Assembly (NCBI RefSeq): GCF_001653235.2
Contig: NW_019154049.1
Coordinates: 186,001-250,000 of the forward strand
Length of the DNA: 64,000 nucleotides
Direction: 5' to 3'
Source: Pochonia chlamydosporia 170
Taxonomy: Eukaryota > Ascomycota > Sordariomycetes > Hypocreales > Clavicipitaceae
Shown piece after piece: positions 40,605 to 55,097 of the stretch (position 1 is its first letter; each line of letters begins with the position of its first letter). The translations under genes and the position numbers were made by a program. The notes under the pieces are model-generated. The model saw nothing but the letters and a program-made list of their open reading frames with translations, ran no database searches and was not told where the DNA came from.

Positions 40605-42915
40605 ATGACTTCCGTCGCTGTTACGACCGGCCATCAGGCCCACGACACATTCTTGGATGGCCAAGTCGAAAAGAGAACCTCCGTCGCCGCGGCTTCTGAC
40701 CTCAAGGAAGAGGTCGACAGTGAGAATGAGGAAATCACAGATCTCTTCTCAAGCTTCCCTCCGCTCAAGGGCATCGAGGAAGAACCCAACCCCCTCACAG
40801 CTCGAGCTGTGATAGTAGGCATTATTCTCGGATCCCTCGTTAATGCTTCCAATGTGTATCTCGGTATGAAAATTCGCTAAAACCAGAGATAACGTAAAAT
40901 GACCCGTCTTCAAGGAGGCTAACCGCAGTATAATAGGTCTTAAGACTGGTTTCACCTTCAGCGCGACCATGTTTGGCGCAATTTTCGGTTACGGTATCAT
41001 CGTACTCCTCACAAAGGCCCTCCCGGGCGTTCCCATCCTAGGCATGAAGTTTGGCCCTCAGGAGAACTCCATCATCCAGGCTGCTGCTACGGGTGCCGGT
41101 GGTATGGCTGGTGTCTTTGTCGCCGGTCTTCCCGCCATGTACAGACTGAAGCTGCTCTCTGACGATCCCAAGAGCGACTTCCCTCGCATTCTGACCATTA
41201 CTATTATCTGTGCCTTCTTCGGCCTGTTCGCTGCCGTTCCCCTGCGCAAGTTTTTCATCATCAATGTTGCCAGGGAGCTGAATCTCGTCTTCCCCACGCC
41301 CACCGCTACGGCCCTGACCATTCGATCCATGCATGCCGTGGGCTCTGGCGCCCAGGATGCCATGAAGAAGATCAAGGCCCTCGGATATTCCTTCCTCGGT
41401 GCCCTGGTACATATTGTTGTCTCCCAGTACGCGGACGGCATCTTGCATAACTGGCACATGTTCACGTGGTTTTATGCCTGGAGTGGCTACTCGAACTGGG
41501 CTCTCAACATTGAGAACTGGGGATGGTACATCCAGCTGACCCCGGCCTTCTTTGGATCTGGTATTCTGGTCGGCCTCAACGCCGCGCTGTCGTGGTGGCT
41601 TGGTACTGTTGCTGCCTGGGGTCTAATTGGACCTCTTTTGGTTCACTATGGAATCTGCACTGGCAAGGTTATTGGCGAAGGCAGATGGGCCGACCTGAGA
41701 TCCTTCAACTCCCTGAGCGGTGTTGATCAACCGAATTATGTCCCATCGCCACGCTACTGGATGCTGTGGCCTGGTGTCATGGTTTTGCTCGTCTACTCTC
41801 TGATTGAGTTCTTCCTCCACATCAGGGTCGTTTGGGATGGCGCCTTGTATGGCTTCCGGTCCATGGCTGGATCTCTCCATGCTACGCTCGAGAAAAGGGG
41901 CAAAAGCAACGCGTTCCTGGAGAAGCAGGCTGCTAGATTGAACGAAGACAACAGCTTGCTGGAGGACTTTGCTACTCCGGATCAACAAGTCCCGACCTGG
42001 ATCTGGTCCATCGGAACCATCGTCATGGTTGTTGTGTCCATGCTTGTCTGTCACTTCCAGTTCGACATGAACCCCGGCCTGGCTATTCTAGCCTGCATTC
42101 TGGGTCTCATGTTTGCCTTTTTGAGTATTTACGGAGGTGCAGTCACGGACACAGCACCTCTGACTGCCTCGGCCAAGGCCTCGCAGCTCGTGTTTGGCGG
42201 CATCACCAGGGGCAGCCATTCGATTCCGGACGCTCAGCGAATCAATCTCATTGCCGGTAACATTGCTTCGGGATGTGCCGATGTGTCCAACAGCTTGGTC
42301 AGCGATTTCCGTGTCGGCTTCCTGCTCCGAACTCCCCCCAAGTACCAGTTTTACGCCCAAGCCATGGGTGCCGTCGTCTCCGTGTTCCTGGCTCCCGGCA
42401 TCTTCGTGCTGTTCATGGCTGCGTATCCTTGCGTGTGGAACGATGCGACCAGCGCTACCGCCGAGGCGAAATGCCCCTTCCAGGCGCCGTCCGTCGTTGC
42501 TTGGAAAGCGGTTGCTCAAGCTGTCACCCTGCCCAAGATCCCTATCCCCCTCTCTTGCACCATCTTCTCCATTGTCATGGGCGTTGTTGCCGGAGCGCAG
42601 GCCGTTATCAAGAACTTCTACCTTGTTGGTCCGCGCGAGAAGTATCGCGACTATCTTCCCAACTGGATGGCTATTGGTGTTGCTTGGGTCCTTGGCGTTG
42701 ATAGTGGCTACGCCAATGCCATTCTGTTTGGCAGTATTACTGCGTGGTGGTGGAAGAAGTATTTCCCCAAGAACTTTGAGGTATACGCCTTTGCTATTGC
42801 TGCTGGACTGCTTGCCGGCGAGGGTCTCGGTGGAGTGGTGAATGCTGCCCTGACGTTGGGAGGTGTGGATGGTAATGTCAAAGGAACGAGTATTGCATTG
42901 CCAGGAGGATGGTAA
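40605..42915 (+). CDS. OPT-family oligopeptide/metal-chelate transporter, 745 aa
   Basis: Two exons; intron 40864-40936; 746 codons. Proton-coupled importer of small peptides or peptide-like chelates with about 14-16 helices. The first helix region NASNVYLGLKTGFTFSATMFGAIFGYG is the OPT signature of the YSL-like clade (shown in part across the intron, residues about 80-107). Further marks are LNLVFPTPTATALTIRSMH, a SQLVFGGITRG segment and DFRVGFLLRTPPKYQFYAQ. The clade (YSL-like, near yeast YGL114W) is my recognition rather than a tree. The substrate is unknown. The acidic N-terminus (about 65 residues) is typical. Confidence 0.92.
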
Positions 42916-44786
<1,871 letters not shown>

Positions 44787-45405
44787 GGGGCGGAGGACAA
44801 GGGACATGAGGCGTCACGATCTGATTCTGACGGGGATGGTGATTGTGGCGGTTCATAGCGTACAAATGAAAGGAATGAAAATTAACTCTTGTATACATCT
44901 TTGCTGCTCATGTTTTGTTCCGCTTGTGATCAATTGGCAATACACCAGGGACGTCTGACGCGGGATGAGCTTCACCTTCACGACAATCGGATCGGATCTG
45001 GCGGGGCTCGAGCTTCTAGTCTGTCATTGACTTCAATTCGTTTCTGCCATCGTCAGCGATTGACCATGACGCGGGGCAATGAGGAGCTGCCCCGCATTCG
45101 TCCAGAGACGTGTCTGGCAATATGATTGGTTGATGACCCACTAGGGTGGGGCCCCGCCAAGCTCTGCAGCCGAGACGGAACTTGAATCCTTTGATGTTGA
45201 CCAAAAGCTACATGTGGCTTCCACCAAAGCAGAAGGGGATGCCTCCTTGCGTTACTGTAGGCTACAGCAGGGGTCCCCACGCGGTCGTTTCAGCGATTTG
45301 CCATCGAGAGCAGATAATTTCGTTCTTGTGTAACTTGCCTTCTCGGTTCCCCCATTTCGTACTGGAAAGAGGGCACTGGATGCTCCAACCACAGGGCCTG
45401 TGAGC
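44787..45405. other. Intergenic region, no gene seen
   Basis: 619 bases holding the 3' UTR of mannitol dehydrogenase and the promoter of the FrnE-like gene. No motif stands out. Confidence 0.55.
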
Positions 45406-46137
45406 ATGACTGTAATCACCATTGATGTTGTGTCCGATTTCATCTGCGCCGTATGTAACAATATATACAACCCTTTTACCTCCTCAGTGTAGGTCAACTA
45501 ACTATCGCAGTGGTGCTTCATTGGCAAACGACAGCTTGACCAAGCTGTTCGCCTATATCAGAAGACCTACCCTGGGGGACGAAATGACGAGTTCAGAATA
45601 ACATGGAGACCATTTTATCTTGGCTACAGTGACTCTGCTACCAGCATTCATAAACTTGAACTCGCAGATACAAAGCTGGCTCACATGACGCCCGAGCAGC
45701 GTGAGATGTTGGGCCGCCGAATGGAAAGAATAGGTTCCTCTGTGGGCATAAACTTCAAGTGGGGAGGCAAAGTGGGAAGAACATATGACGCCCATAAACT
45801 GGTATACATGAGTCGGTCCATGTCTACTGACGCGCAGAATGAGCTTGTTGAGAAGTTATTCCGAGCGTATCACGAGAACGAACAGGACATTTCGTGCAAA
45901 GATCACCTCCGTACCTTTGCAGCTAGCGTTGGACTGGCCGAGGATCAAGTGAATGAGTGTTTTGAGAGCCCAACCATAGAAGAGTCGCTAAAAGAAGAGG
46001 CGGAGCTATATCGTGCTCAAACAGAAGGTTGTGGTGTTCCTACATTTCTCATTCAAGGCGAGTACAAGCTTAGCGGAGCACAAGATGTCCAAGACTTTAT
46101 GGATCTATTTGTGCAGGTAAAAGAGAATCATGCTTAA
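45406..46137 (+). CDS. DsbA/FrnE-like thioredoxin-fold protein, 223 aa
   Basis: Two exons; intron 45451-45510; 224 codons. Short first exon of 15 codons. Member of the DSBA/2-hydroxychromene-2-carboxylate isomerase-like family. The redox motif is CAWC at residues 14-17, after the IDVVSDFI strand; most FrnE proteins have CPWC. GKRQLDQAV follows. A helical insert (residues about 70-165) precedes the cis-Pro segment GCGVPTFLIQGEYKLSGAQD, which closes the active site. Intracellular, with no signal peptide. Probable oxidoreductase or glutathione-linked enzyme of unknown substrate. Confidence 0.87.
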
Positions 46138-46312
46138 AATACAGCCGCCGAGGGACGTTGTTACATGCCTGGCCCAATTCGCCAAGGCCATTAAATCTCC
46201 TCAATAGCCGAGTTCCCCAGGTACAGTCCAATGTCAGCAAACTGGAATTGTGGACAAGATTCCAATAGGGGAAGACGAAAAATTCGAAAATGTCTAACAT
46301 CATCAAACCACA

Positions 46313-47178
46313 TCAATACATATCATACCCGCCACTCGCACTGATAGACTGCCCAGTCACCCAGCGACTCTCCTCACTTGCCAACCAAGCAACAATCTGC
46401 GCAATGTCGTCAAATGTACCCAAGCGATTCTCAAGCGGCGTCAGAACCTTTTGCATCTCAACGAGATCCTTGGGGATTTTATCCAGCATGTCGCTCTGCA
46501 CGGGTCCCGGATTGACGACGTTTGCCGTGTGATTCTTAGCACCGAGCTCCGCGGCCCAACATCTGGTCATGCCTTCAAGCGCAGCCTTGGACGAACAATA
46601 CAGAGACAGGTTTTTGAAGCCCTGCCGTGCACCAACCGATCCGAGACTGATGATTCGTCCTGGTGCTCTCAGGTGTGGTAGGACCTGGCCGAGAAGAAGC
46701 ATTGGTGCCCGAACATTTAAATGGTACACAAAGTCGAAGTCTTCATCTGTAATATCTTGTAGGCCCTTTACAACCTCGGCGCCAGCATTATTGATGAGGA
46801 TATCGATACTTTCTCCAAAAGCTGCTCTAGTATGTTGCACAATGTCTGCGAAGCTCTGCACGTCTCTCAAATCATCTTTTATCCCCACGCAGACAGATCC
46901 GTTTTCAAGCTTGGAAATCTCATCACATAGCTCGTCTACCGCTGTGGCACTGGCAGAGGAGACATATGTGGCGGCAATCTTCCATGACGGTCAGTTACAA
47001 GCCTCAATTCCTTGAAATATCCTCTACATTTCGGGTGGCAGGAGTAAATGCGTTAGCATACCTTGGCTCCTCTTCGGGCCAGCTCAAGTGCAATACCTCT
47101 ACCGATGCCGCGTGATGCGCCCGTCACGATAGCCACCTTGCCTGACAAGTTGAGAGTGGGTGAGCCTGATTTAGACAT
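46313..47178 (-). CDS. Short-chain dehydrogenase/reductase (classical SDR), 260 aa
   Basis: Two exons; intron 46979-47061; 261 codons. Cofactor motif TGASRGIGRGIALELA in exon 1, NNAGAEVV, catalytic Ser in SLGSVGARQG, Tyr/Lys in YCSSKAALEG, and a C-terminal VTGQSISASGGYDMY. Resembles 3-oxoacyl-[acyl-carrier-protein] reductase-like fungal SDRs; the substrate is not predictable. Convergent with the FrnE-like gene (stops 175 bp apart) and divergent from the next SDR. Confidence 0.9.
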
Positions 47179-47721
47179 TTTGGCATGAGACGGAAGCTTT
47201 GCTGTTTACGGTTGCTTACAATTTTATTTCAAACTTACAATTTATATTTAAGACATTTTGACTAAACAATGTCATTCAAGCATGCAAAATACCTAAACCC
47301 GAAGCAGATCGCGATGGCAGAGATGTGGTGGACTAACGCCGAAAGTGAGAATCAGCTAACGCCGAAAGTGTGTTCCGTGGCGCCGACCGTGATCTTGCTT
47401 GAATTGCAACACCAGATGCGTGACAAGATCTTATCATTTGAAGTTGGTTTATGTCCGAAACCAATGTCCGTTATGTGCTTCGCTGGCCACGGAGTTAGAA
47501 CTTGTACACCGTGACGATGGCTTCGGACTTGAGTGTAGTTATGAGAGTCATTTGCTTACAAGTTCCAGTAGTCTGGACGAGCTATGACCCAAGATTTTGT
47601 ATTTAAGCAGATGGCTGTCCGAGTCACAATTGCCAATTGCTACAGAGACTACTATATCATTCAATAAATACCAGTAACCAATTACTCTACCTCACACCTC
47701 TTCAAACAACCCTTCGTGAAA
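47179..47721. promoter_or_regulatory. Divergent promoter between two SDR genes
   Basis: 543 bases between two start codons. A short direct repeat, TAACGCCGAAAGTG, occurs at 47334-47347 (as ctaacgccgaaagtg) and 47356-47369. No gene seen. Confidence 0.4.
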
Positions 47722-48603
47722 ATGACGAAAAATTCCCCAGTGTGGTTCATCGCCGCCGCGTCCAGCGGATTCGGCCACGAGATGGCAATGTCCGCCCTCA
47801 AGCGCGGACACACAGTCATCGCAACCGCTCGAAAAGTCGAGCGAGTGCAGGATCTAGCAGAGGCGGGAGCACACACCATGGCCTTTGACGTCACGTCCCC
47901 CCTGGCAGTCATTGAGACAATCGCCAAAGAAGTGTTTGACAAACACGGCCGAGTCGACTATCTGGTGAACGCAGCGGGTTTCATTCTCGAAGGGGCGGTA
48001 GAGGAAGTGTCGCCCCAGGAAGTATTCGACTCGTTCAACACCAATGTCTTCGGCGCGGTGAGCACAATTCGTGCCTTCTTACCGCATATACGAGCGCAGC
48101 CCATCGCTCCCAATGGTGTGCGATCCACCATTGTCACATTCGGAAGCCTGGGAAGCTGGCGAGGTGGTGCCGGCTTTTCCATATATGCCATGACCAAAGC
48201 ATGTGTGTCGTCACTGGCTGAGTCTCTTCGGGATGAGCTTGCGCCGTTCAAGATTCGTTCCACGACAGTCGAACCTGGCTATTTCCGAACGTCGTTCCTC
48301 AATCCTGGTGTCATGGTCAGCTCCAAAACGCGCATCGATGCGTATAGCGACGAGGCTACACCGACGGGTCAGGTGAGGAAGCGCTTGGTTGTGGTGGATA
48401 ATAACCAGCCGGGAGATGTGGTGAAGGGGTGCAAGGTCATTCTGGATATGTTGACGGGGAGTGGGCTGGCTGAGGGGAAGGATCTTCCTGTGAGAGTGGT
48501 GTTGGGGCCGGATTGTGAGCAGACTATTAGGGATAAGTGTTCGCAGAGCATTGCTATACTGGATGAGTGGAAGGAGCTTATTCGGAGTACGAACCATGAT
48601 TGA
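47722..48603 (+). CDS. Short-chain dehydrogenase/reductase, 293 aa
   Basis: Intronless. The frame extends two codons upstream but the first ATG is 47722. The cofactor loop reads AAASSGFGHEMA in place of the usual TGASSGIG, a known variation in fungal SDRs near 17-beta-HSD/retinol-dehydrogenase types. NAAGFILEG, a catalytic-Ser region FGSLGSWRGG and YAMTKACVSS (Tyr/Lys) are present, and a longer C-terminal extension (about 60 residues) supplies the substrate lid. The substrate is unknown. Divergent from the SDR at 46313-47178; the two may act in one pathway, but nothing in sequence proves that. Confidence 0.9.
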   Translation: MTKNSPVWFIAAASSGFGHEMAMSALKRGHTVIATARKVERVQDLAEAGAHTMAFDVTSPLAVIETIAKEVFDKHGRVDYLVNAAGFILEGAVEEVSPQEVFDSFNTNVFGAVSTIRAFLPHIRAQPIAPNGVRSTIVTFGSLGSWRGGAGFSIYAMTKACVSSLAESLRDELAPFKIRSTTVEPGYFRTSFLNPGVMVSSKTRIDAYSDEATPTGQVRKRLVVVDNNQPGDVVKGCKVILDMLTGSGLAEGKDLPVRVVLGPDCEQTIRDKCSQSIAILDEWKELIRSTNHD

Positions 48604-50986
48604 GTGTTGTCGTTTGGGTTGTATGTATGCTTTGTATTGGCGGCAGTTAGCTAGCATTTACTCTTCTTTTATCCCTCCCTGTATGAATGAACCATGCGTG
48701 ATTTGGTGAAACTTGGTGTATATGATGATAGCTATACTTCTGAAACTGCCTCCATCATCTGGCCATGGAATCACAACTCGGAACTGGAGGTTAGAGTTGA
48801 AACATTGTGTTTCCTAGTTCAGCATCTTACGTCTCAACCTGTGCTTTGCACCGAGACCGGAAAACTGCACATTGCGAGCCACTTGATGGGTCGCAGAACC
48901 TTTGTACTACGGCAATACAAGCACCAGTGTGCCCGCTTGTAACCAGCAACTTACACAAGGAATGGCAAAAGCAAATCTTTGAGAAACGTCTGGTGCAAGA
49001 GTAAGCAACTGCCCCTTTTCTTGTACATGGGATTGACATCATGCCCATTCGCATGGTGCCTGCCAGGAACAAAATACAGGAACAGAATCCAAAAAGTCTG
49101 ACGCCTCCTCGTGTTGGCGTCTCCATCACATTTTGGACACCAAGACGCGCTCGGCCAACCATTCGTTCAGCTTCGATTGATCGACCTGAGCCGTTTGGGC
49201 AAGCGCCAAAACAAGGTTTTTCTAACGGCAGCGCCGTGTGTACGGCGGAGTCTGTGAGTTACAGCGCCCCTGACACAGCGGGTCGCCCAAAGATTTGGCA
49301 CATGGAAAAGCCTTCGAGGTTGAGATGGAGGCGGATTATACACGAAGCGTGGCATATGATGGTACGGCCAGTGTGTTGATGCTTCCATTCTCACCGAGGT
49401 ACTTTAAGGAGACAGCAATACTTCGAACTTTTCGTCAGTAACGGTGAGGACAATGCAAGTACCTTGGAAATGGTACAACGGTGACACATTTCCTTATCGC
49501 CGTGCTGGTGACGGCAAGGGACTGGCTTGGGAAATTGTGTCTGTGGAACGATTGCGTTGGTAAACTGACATGTCACTTCTACGGCCGTGATTACACACAG
49601 CAACCCATGAGATTGGTTCTCCGTCGCTTATCACCTGAAGAAATAATCGGCAGTAAAATGTCAGTTTTTGCTCTCGGCTCAATTTTTAAGCTAAACCAAC
49701 ATTCGGTAACTCTTGAGAGCTTGATGGCTGTGCGCAAGATACACAGTGACATCACAGAATTTACGTGTCTGCGACGGACTGACAGTTGATGAGACCTGGT
49801 AGTGTGAGGAGACGACAACCTAGTCAGAGACAAAACTATGCACCAGACCTTTAGTTGGCCAAACTTGGTAACTGGGAATGGGTTCCGAGGGTTTGGGGCG
49901 GATATCTGGCGGCAGATCGTTCCAGGGTTAGCATCATGTCCGAGCACTGAATGGGTTGTGTACCTTTGGCCTTTTGATTGCCTGTTGGAATGGCCCAAAC
50001 ACAGTATCTTTCGGTTCATTTAGGTTCCTGATGTACCGAATAGGCAGTTGAGCCATGAGAGCATTGCACAACCTCTCACCCACTAGAGAATGCTGTGCCT
50101 CCGTCGTCCATCTTTTTGTCCTTGCCTTTAATATTCAACGATTTGCCGGAACCTCATCAATAGATGAAGAGTCAGTATACATCCCAGCGGATGCCTGGTT
50201 GGCGTTCCCGATTGGTGGTGCCTTGAACAGGGATACTAGATGAGGTGGGACGAACCGTGGAAGAATGGGCAGAGACTGACCAAGGAGCGATGAATCAAGT
50301 AGCCACAGCGTCGCAATCTGTCTGACCCAGCTCAAACAGCATCCGAAAAAGCAAAAGCCAGCTCAGAGGCAGAGGTCAGTGGCAATGTGTGGCGCCTTAT
50401 ATTGCTAGCACTTGAGGTTAGTGCAAGACTGGGCATGGACAAGGACATGGACATGGATAGACCAGCGTGGATAGAGGTGGGAGAAACGGCTGGGCGCCTT
50501 CAACGTGGTGCGATGTGCAAATGAGGCAACCAGCCAAGACCAAACACCTGGTCTGAGGTACATGCAAATTTGACCTCGAGAAGATTGAAGCACCAAGTCA
50601 GATTTGAGCGACCAGGGAGCCTGGGTATGTGCATTTTTGTGAGTCAAGGGGGGCTGGCCGGCATCCGTGGGGAAAGAGCCAATCTGATCCATGTCTGACC
50701 AGACATCAATCATCGAAATTCATTTTGGGGTCCAGTCCAGTCTGGTCCTTGTCTGGTCCTGGTCCCTTCAAGATCAATCGTGGACTTGACTTCATTCCTT
50801 TTGCTCAGCTTGACTCCCACCTGACATCACCACCAGCCACCCACAGTCTCACGGTCGCAAATTTGTGCTGACCTTCAGACTCCCCATTTCGACCTCGAGT
50901 CTTTCGGCTACCTTCATCTTCGCCGCCGTGCTGCAACTATCCGCTCGATTGAATGGTAGTGTGACGATGCTGCGGCTCGCTGCCTC
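48604..50986. other. Intergenic region, 2.4 kb, no supported gene
   Basis: Only short frames. Near 50735-50766 there is a small TGGTCC-rich imperfect repeat, and at 50436-50456 a GGACATG-like repeat. The right end should be the CSC1-like promoter. Confidence 0.5.
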
Positions 50987-53900
50987 ATGATGGCCCTAGA
51001 CTCCGGCCCCCGCATGGCAGATGCTGCCATATCGCAAATATGGCACTTGCTCAATTCTCGAGACTTTAGTCTGGATGCGGTACGTTGTCCATTTGCATAC
51101 TTAACAACCCGGGATTATGATATTATGTCTGTCTGTGTGTCAATCTGCTTTGGTGTTTGCTGTAGCCCAGCCGGAACATGACCGCAACACAGTCCGAAAG
51201 CCAGAGCAAGAGGCGAACGCAACATGATATCTACTACACTGCACACAACGCTGACCCTCATCCTAGGGAAGCGACAAAGATCCAAGGCAGGGATCTGCTC
51301 GAAACGATTCTTCCGGTGGCGGAACTCTTAGCCAGACGGCAAACAGCAAAGGGTCCTCCCTCAAGAAGTTAGGCACGACTTTTATTCCTGTGGCCATTTT
51401 TACCGCAGTATGCCTCATAATCTTTATCATTTTGCGGCGGTATTGCAAACGTGTCTATGCACCGAGAACTATTCCAGAGTTACGAAGTCCAGAGTAAGAC
51501 CGCCGTCCCTATCCCGATATCAACCGGTTGATCCTTCGGTACTCTCCCTGGCCGATGAGAGCTTCACAATAAACTGACAGTACCTCCGTAGTGTGCCGAG
51601 CCCTGCATTGCCAGGAGGATGGTTCAACTGGATTGTACCATTTTTCAAAACACGAGACACATTCGTTCTAAATCACGGTTCACTCGACGGCTTCTTCTTC
51701 CTTCGATTCCTCAAGGTTCTGCGCAACATTTGTCTTGGAGGCTGCCTCATCACATTCCCGATACTGTTTCCTATCCATGCTACCGGTGGTAGTGGCCTCA
51801 CTGAATTGGAACAACTGACCATTGGCAATGTCAAAGATCCGCAAAAGCTACTCGCTCACGTCTTCGTGGCGTGGGTATTTTTTGGTGGGTGGCCGTCAAT
51901 GCTCATCATGTGAAAGCTCAAATAGTACTGACCTCGTCGTCTCTGTTCTAGGATTCGTACTTTACATGATCGTGAGAGAGTGCATTTACTACGTGAACCT
52001 CCGGCAAGCGTATCTTTCGTCACCTTACTATGCGGACCGTATCTCATCTCGCACAATTTTGCTTACATGCGTTCCGAAGGAGTATCAAGACGAGCGACGC
52101 CTTCGAAAGCTCTATGGAGACTCTGTGAAGCGTATCTTTATTCCACGAACCTCTAAACCCCTCGTCAACATGGTCAAGGAGCGCGAGCAAACCGCCGCGC
52201 GGCTGGAAAAGGCCGAGATTGCCCTAATACGAATCGCAAACGTGGCCCGACGAAAGATGCTGGCGAAGAATCCAGAGCTGGCAGAAGCCTCCACCACCGC
52301 AGCTTCGGTAACCGAATCGACCGGTTCAAAGCAGGATCTTGTCACACTACCGAGCGCCAGCAGTGCTGACGCAGCTCGTGGGAACCCCCTCGAAGTGGCA
52401 ATCCCCGAGTCAACCATCTACTTGGACTCTGCGACACCCAAGGACGATGCAACCAAGGACATTGTCCAAGGCGATGGCACCGAAATAAGAAAAGCGTCTG
52501 CAGACAACACGGTGGACGACGATGAATGGTACAAGCATCCATATGGACTGTCCGAGAGCTTGCCCGACGTCAGAGGATCGGTAGCAGCCCAATGGATTAA
52601 GGCCGAGCAACGACCTCACCACCGACCGATTGGCAACTTTGGCCGTCGAGTCGACACGATTCGATGGACACGAACGAGGCTTCGAGATCTCAACCTGCAG
52701 ATTTTCAAGATGCGACGACAAGTGCGCCGAGGTGATGGCATCACCTTGCCTTCGGTTTTCATCGAATTTTATACACAGGAAGCTGCTCAGGCAGCACACC
52801 AAGTCCTAACGCACCACCGACCGCTGCAAATGTCTTCTCGTCTGCTTGGCGTCCGGCCCGATGAGGTCATTTGGTCCTGCTTACGAATGCCGTGGTGGGA
52901 ACTCATCATTAGACGCTTCGGCATTTTGTCCTTGGTGACGGCCGCCATTATCTTTTGGGCGATCCCGTCCGCATTCATTGGCACAATTAGCAATCTTAGC
53001 GATTTGACTGAGAAAGTAAAGTTTCTCAAGTTTCTAAACAAAATGCCCAGTGTGATTTTGAACTTTATCCAAGGCTTTCTGCCCGCAATTGCGCTCTCTC
53101 TGTGGATGGCGGCGGTTCCTTGGATGTTGCGATGTACGTACACCCCAACTGACTGTCTAACCTCAGAAAGAGGGCCCCTTACTTTGGAAGTGATACGTTA
53201 CTCTATATGAGAATAGTATCTAACAACTCGTGGCAGTTTGCGGCGCCCAGTCTGGTATTCCGACAACAACACGCGTCGAACTATTTGTGCAGAATGTCTA
53301 TTTTGCCTTTCAAGTTGTCCAAGTCTTTCTCATCACTACTCTCACCTCTGCGGCGTCGTCAGCACTTGGCAAAATTCTGTCCAATCCTCTCGGGGCAAAG
53401 GACCTACTCGCCGAAAATATTCCCAAAGCATCTAATTTTTATCTGTCTTATATCATGATACAGTGCCTCATGAGCGGAGGGATGCGCCTTCTTCAGGTTT
53501 TTGGATTGATTCGGCAGTATCTGATTAGCCGTGTGAGCGAGGTTCCCCGTACGAGATATAAGCGCTGGTGCAAGATGGACTCGGCATATTGGGGCGGCGT
53601 GTATCCTGTGTACACCAACATGGGCGTAATTGGTATGTGACTTGCCTCGCCTGAGCCTAACCATGAAATACATCCCAAGAGGGAGTGTGCTGACAAGCTT
53701 GTTGTAGCCCTCAGTTATGCCTGTATTGCGCCATTGGTTCTCCTCTTTGCGGCTGGTGGACTGTTCGCAACCCAGGTGGTTTGGAAGTATAACCTGCTTT
53801 ACGTGCTGGATTCTGACATGGACACCAAGGGCTTGTTTTATCCACGAGCTTTAATTCATCTGACTATAGGTTTGTATCTGGCCGAAATCTGTCTCATCGG

Positions 53901-54741
53901 CTTGTTTGCGTTGAAAAGCGCTTTTGCTCCATTAGCGTTGATGGTCCTGTTTTTCATTTTCACTGGCCTGGTTCACTTCTCGCTCAGTGACGCCATAGCG
54001 CCTCTCCTGCTTAATCTACCCCAAACATTACCCCTTGAAGGTGAAATCCAAGCCGAAGAGAAAGCAAAAGCTTTGCGGGAAAAGGAACTGGCCACAGCAA
54101 GATTAGAGGAGGAAAATGGGGCCGCAGGTGCCGCTAACGACTACTATGACACGGAGCAAGTATTTGGCGACGAAGAGCAGATGGAGCAGTCAGATTATGA
54201 AGAAGAAGAAGAGGAAGAGGAAGAATCTGGAGATGAGCATGGGCCGGTCACTGGAACCAGGGCTGTTGAAGGCGCGGCGAGTGTTGGCGCAACGTTCAAA
54301 GAGTGGTTCAAAGCCACGACCAGGGCAAAAGTCGACAAGGAAATCGACCACTCGGGCGCCAATGAATTCCTTGCCAAGTTCCAATTCTGGAAGCACGACA
54401 AGCACACTAGCGACGAACCACCTGGACTTTTGGCCAGATGGCTCCATCCCGAAGAGTACGAGGACTTTGTTACTTTGCGCAACACAATCCCCGGGGATCA
54501 GCTGCCTCATGTTGAGTACCCGTCTGAATTTAGAAAACGATGCTATCTTCCACCGGAAATGTGGGCGCAAAAGCCGACTTTATGGATACCTCGAGATGAA
54601 GCGAGAGTTAGTAGGCAGGAGGTTGCGCACACCAAGAAATATACCCCCATCACGGACAATGGCGCAGAATTGGATGAGAAGGGCAGGGTGGTGGTTTATT
54701 TCGATAAGGCACCGATGAAGAAGCCACGGCTTCTGTTGTAG
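50987..54741 (+). CDS. CSC1/TMEM63-type (DUF221) stress-gated cation channel, 1074 aa
   Basis: Six exons; introns 51080-51266, 51494-51591, 51885-51951, 53134-53236 and 53633-53707; phases close to 1075 codons. Domain order: helix 1 (GTTFIPVAIFTAVCLIIFII), RSN1_TM, a cytosolic PHM7_cyt domain (about residues 230-500, with EYQDERRLRKLYGDSV and a conserved AFVEF-like FIEFYTQEAAQAAHQ), then the RSN1_7TM core from about residue 535 and a PHM7_ext-like tail. The tail contains an acidic run near residue 890. These are osmotically gated, calcium-permeable channels of plasma or vacuolar membranes. The first exon is the least certain: an ATG at 50987 and a 187-nt intron are needed, with two possible acceptors (51170, 51266); only the second keeps the frame used here. 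Confidence 0.87.
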
Positions 54742-55097
54742 AATAGTTCTAGTATTAGCGTTATTTCTTTGTACACAGTAAATGTAAAATTATGTGCAAC
54801 TTGGCGTTGAGAGAAGCCGAACCGCATTTGATGTGCCCGGGACTGGATGGCATTCTCGCGAATTTCAGCACAAATTATGAAGGTTCGGTATGACTTGGTA
54901 CACTGTTTCATTAAAAAGTATCCTAAAATTCAATTCAATTCCAATTTGCAGCCCTGCACTTTATGGCTGTGCTTCATTCAAACTCCGGTTCTCATGCTCC
55001 ATTCCTTGATCAACGATGCAGTCTTCACGCTGCCACGCATTCATAGTTGTCAAGTACTTTAACACATCAGCTTTTTCTTTTCACCGGTAGCCAATCA
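54742..55097. other. 3' region between two convergent genes
   Basis: 356 bases, AT-rich, between the CSC1-like and alcohol dehydrogenase stop codons. No gene seen. Confidence 0.6.

Noticed and set aside
51178..51372. Alternative short protein from ATG 51178 in front of the CSC1-like gene
   Set aside because: The frame stops before helix 1 and its low-complexity composition has no motif; spliced out in the preferred model.
54116..54718. 200-codon plus-strand frame inside the CSC1-like gene
   Set aside because: It is a shifted frame of the real last exon, which carries the conserved C-terminal domain.
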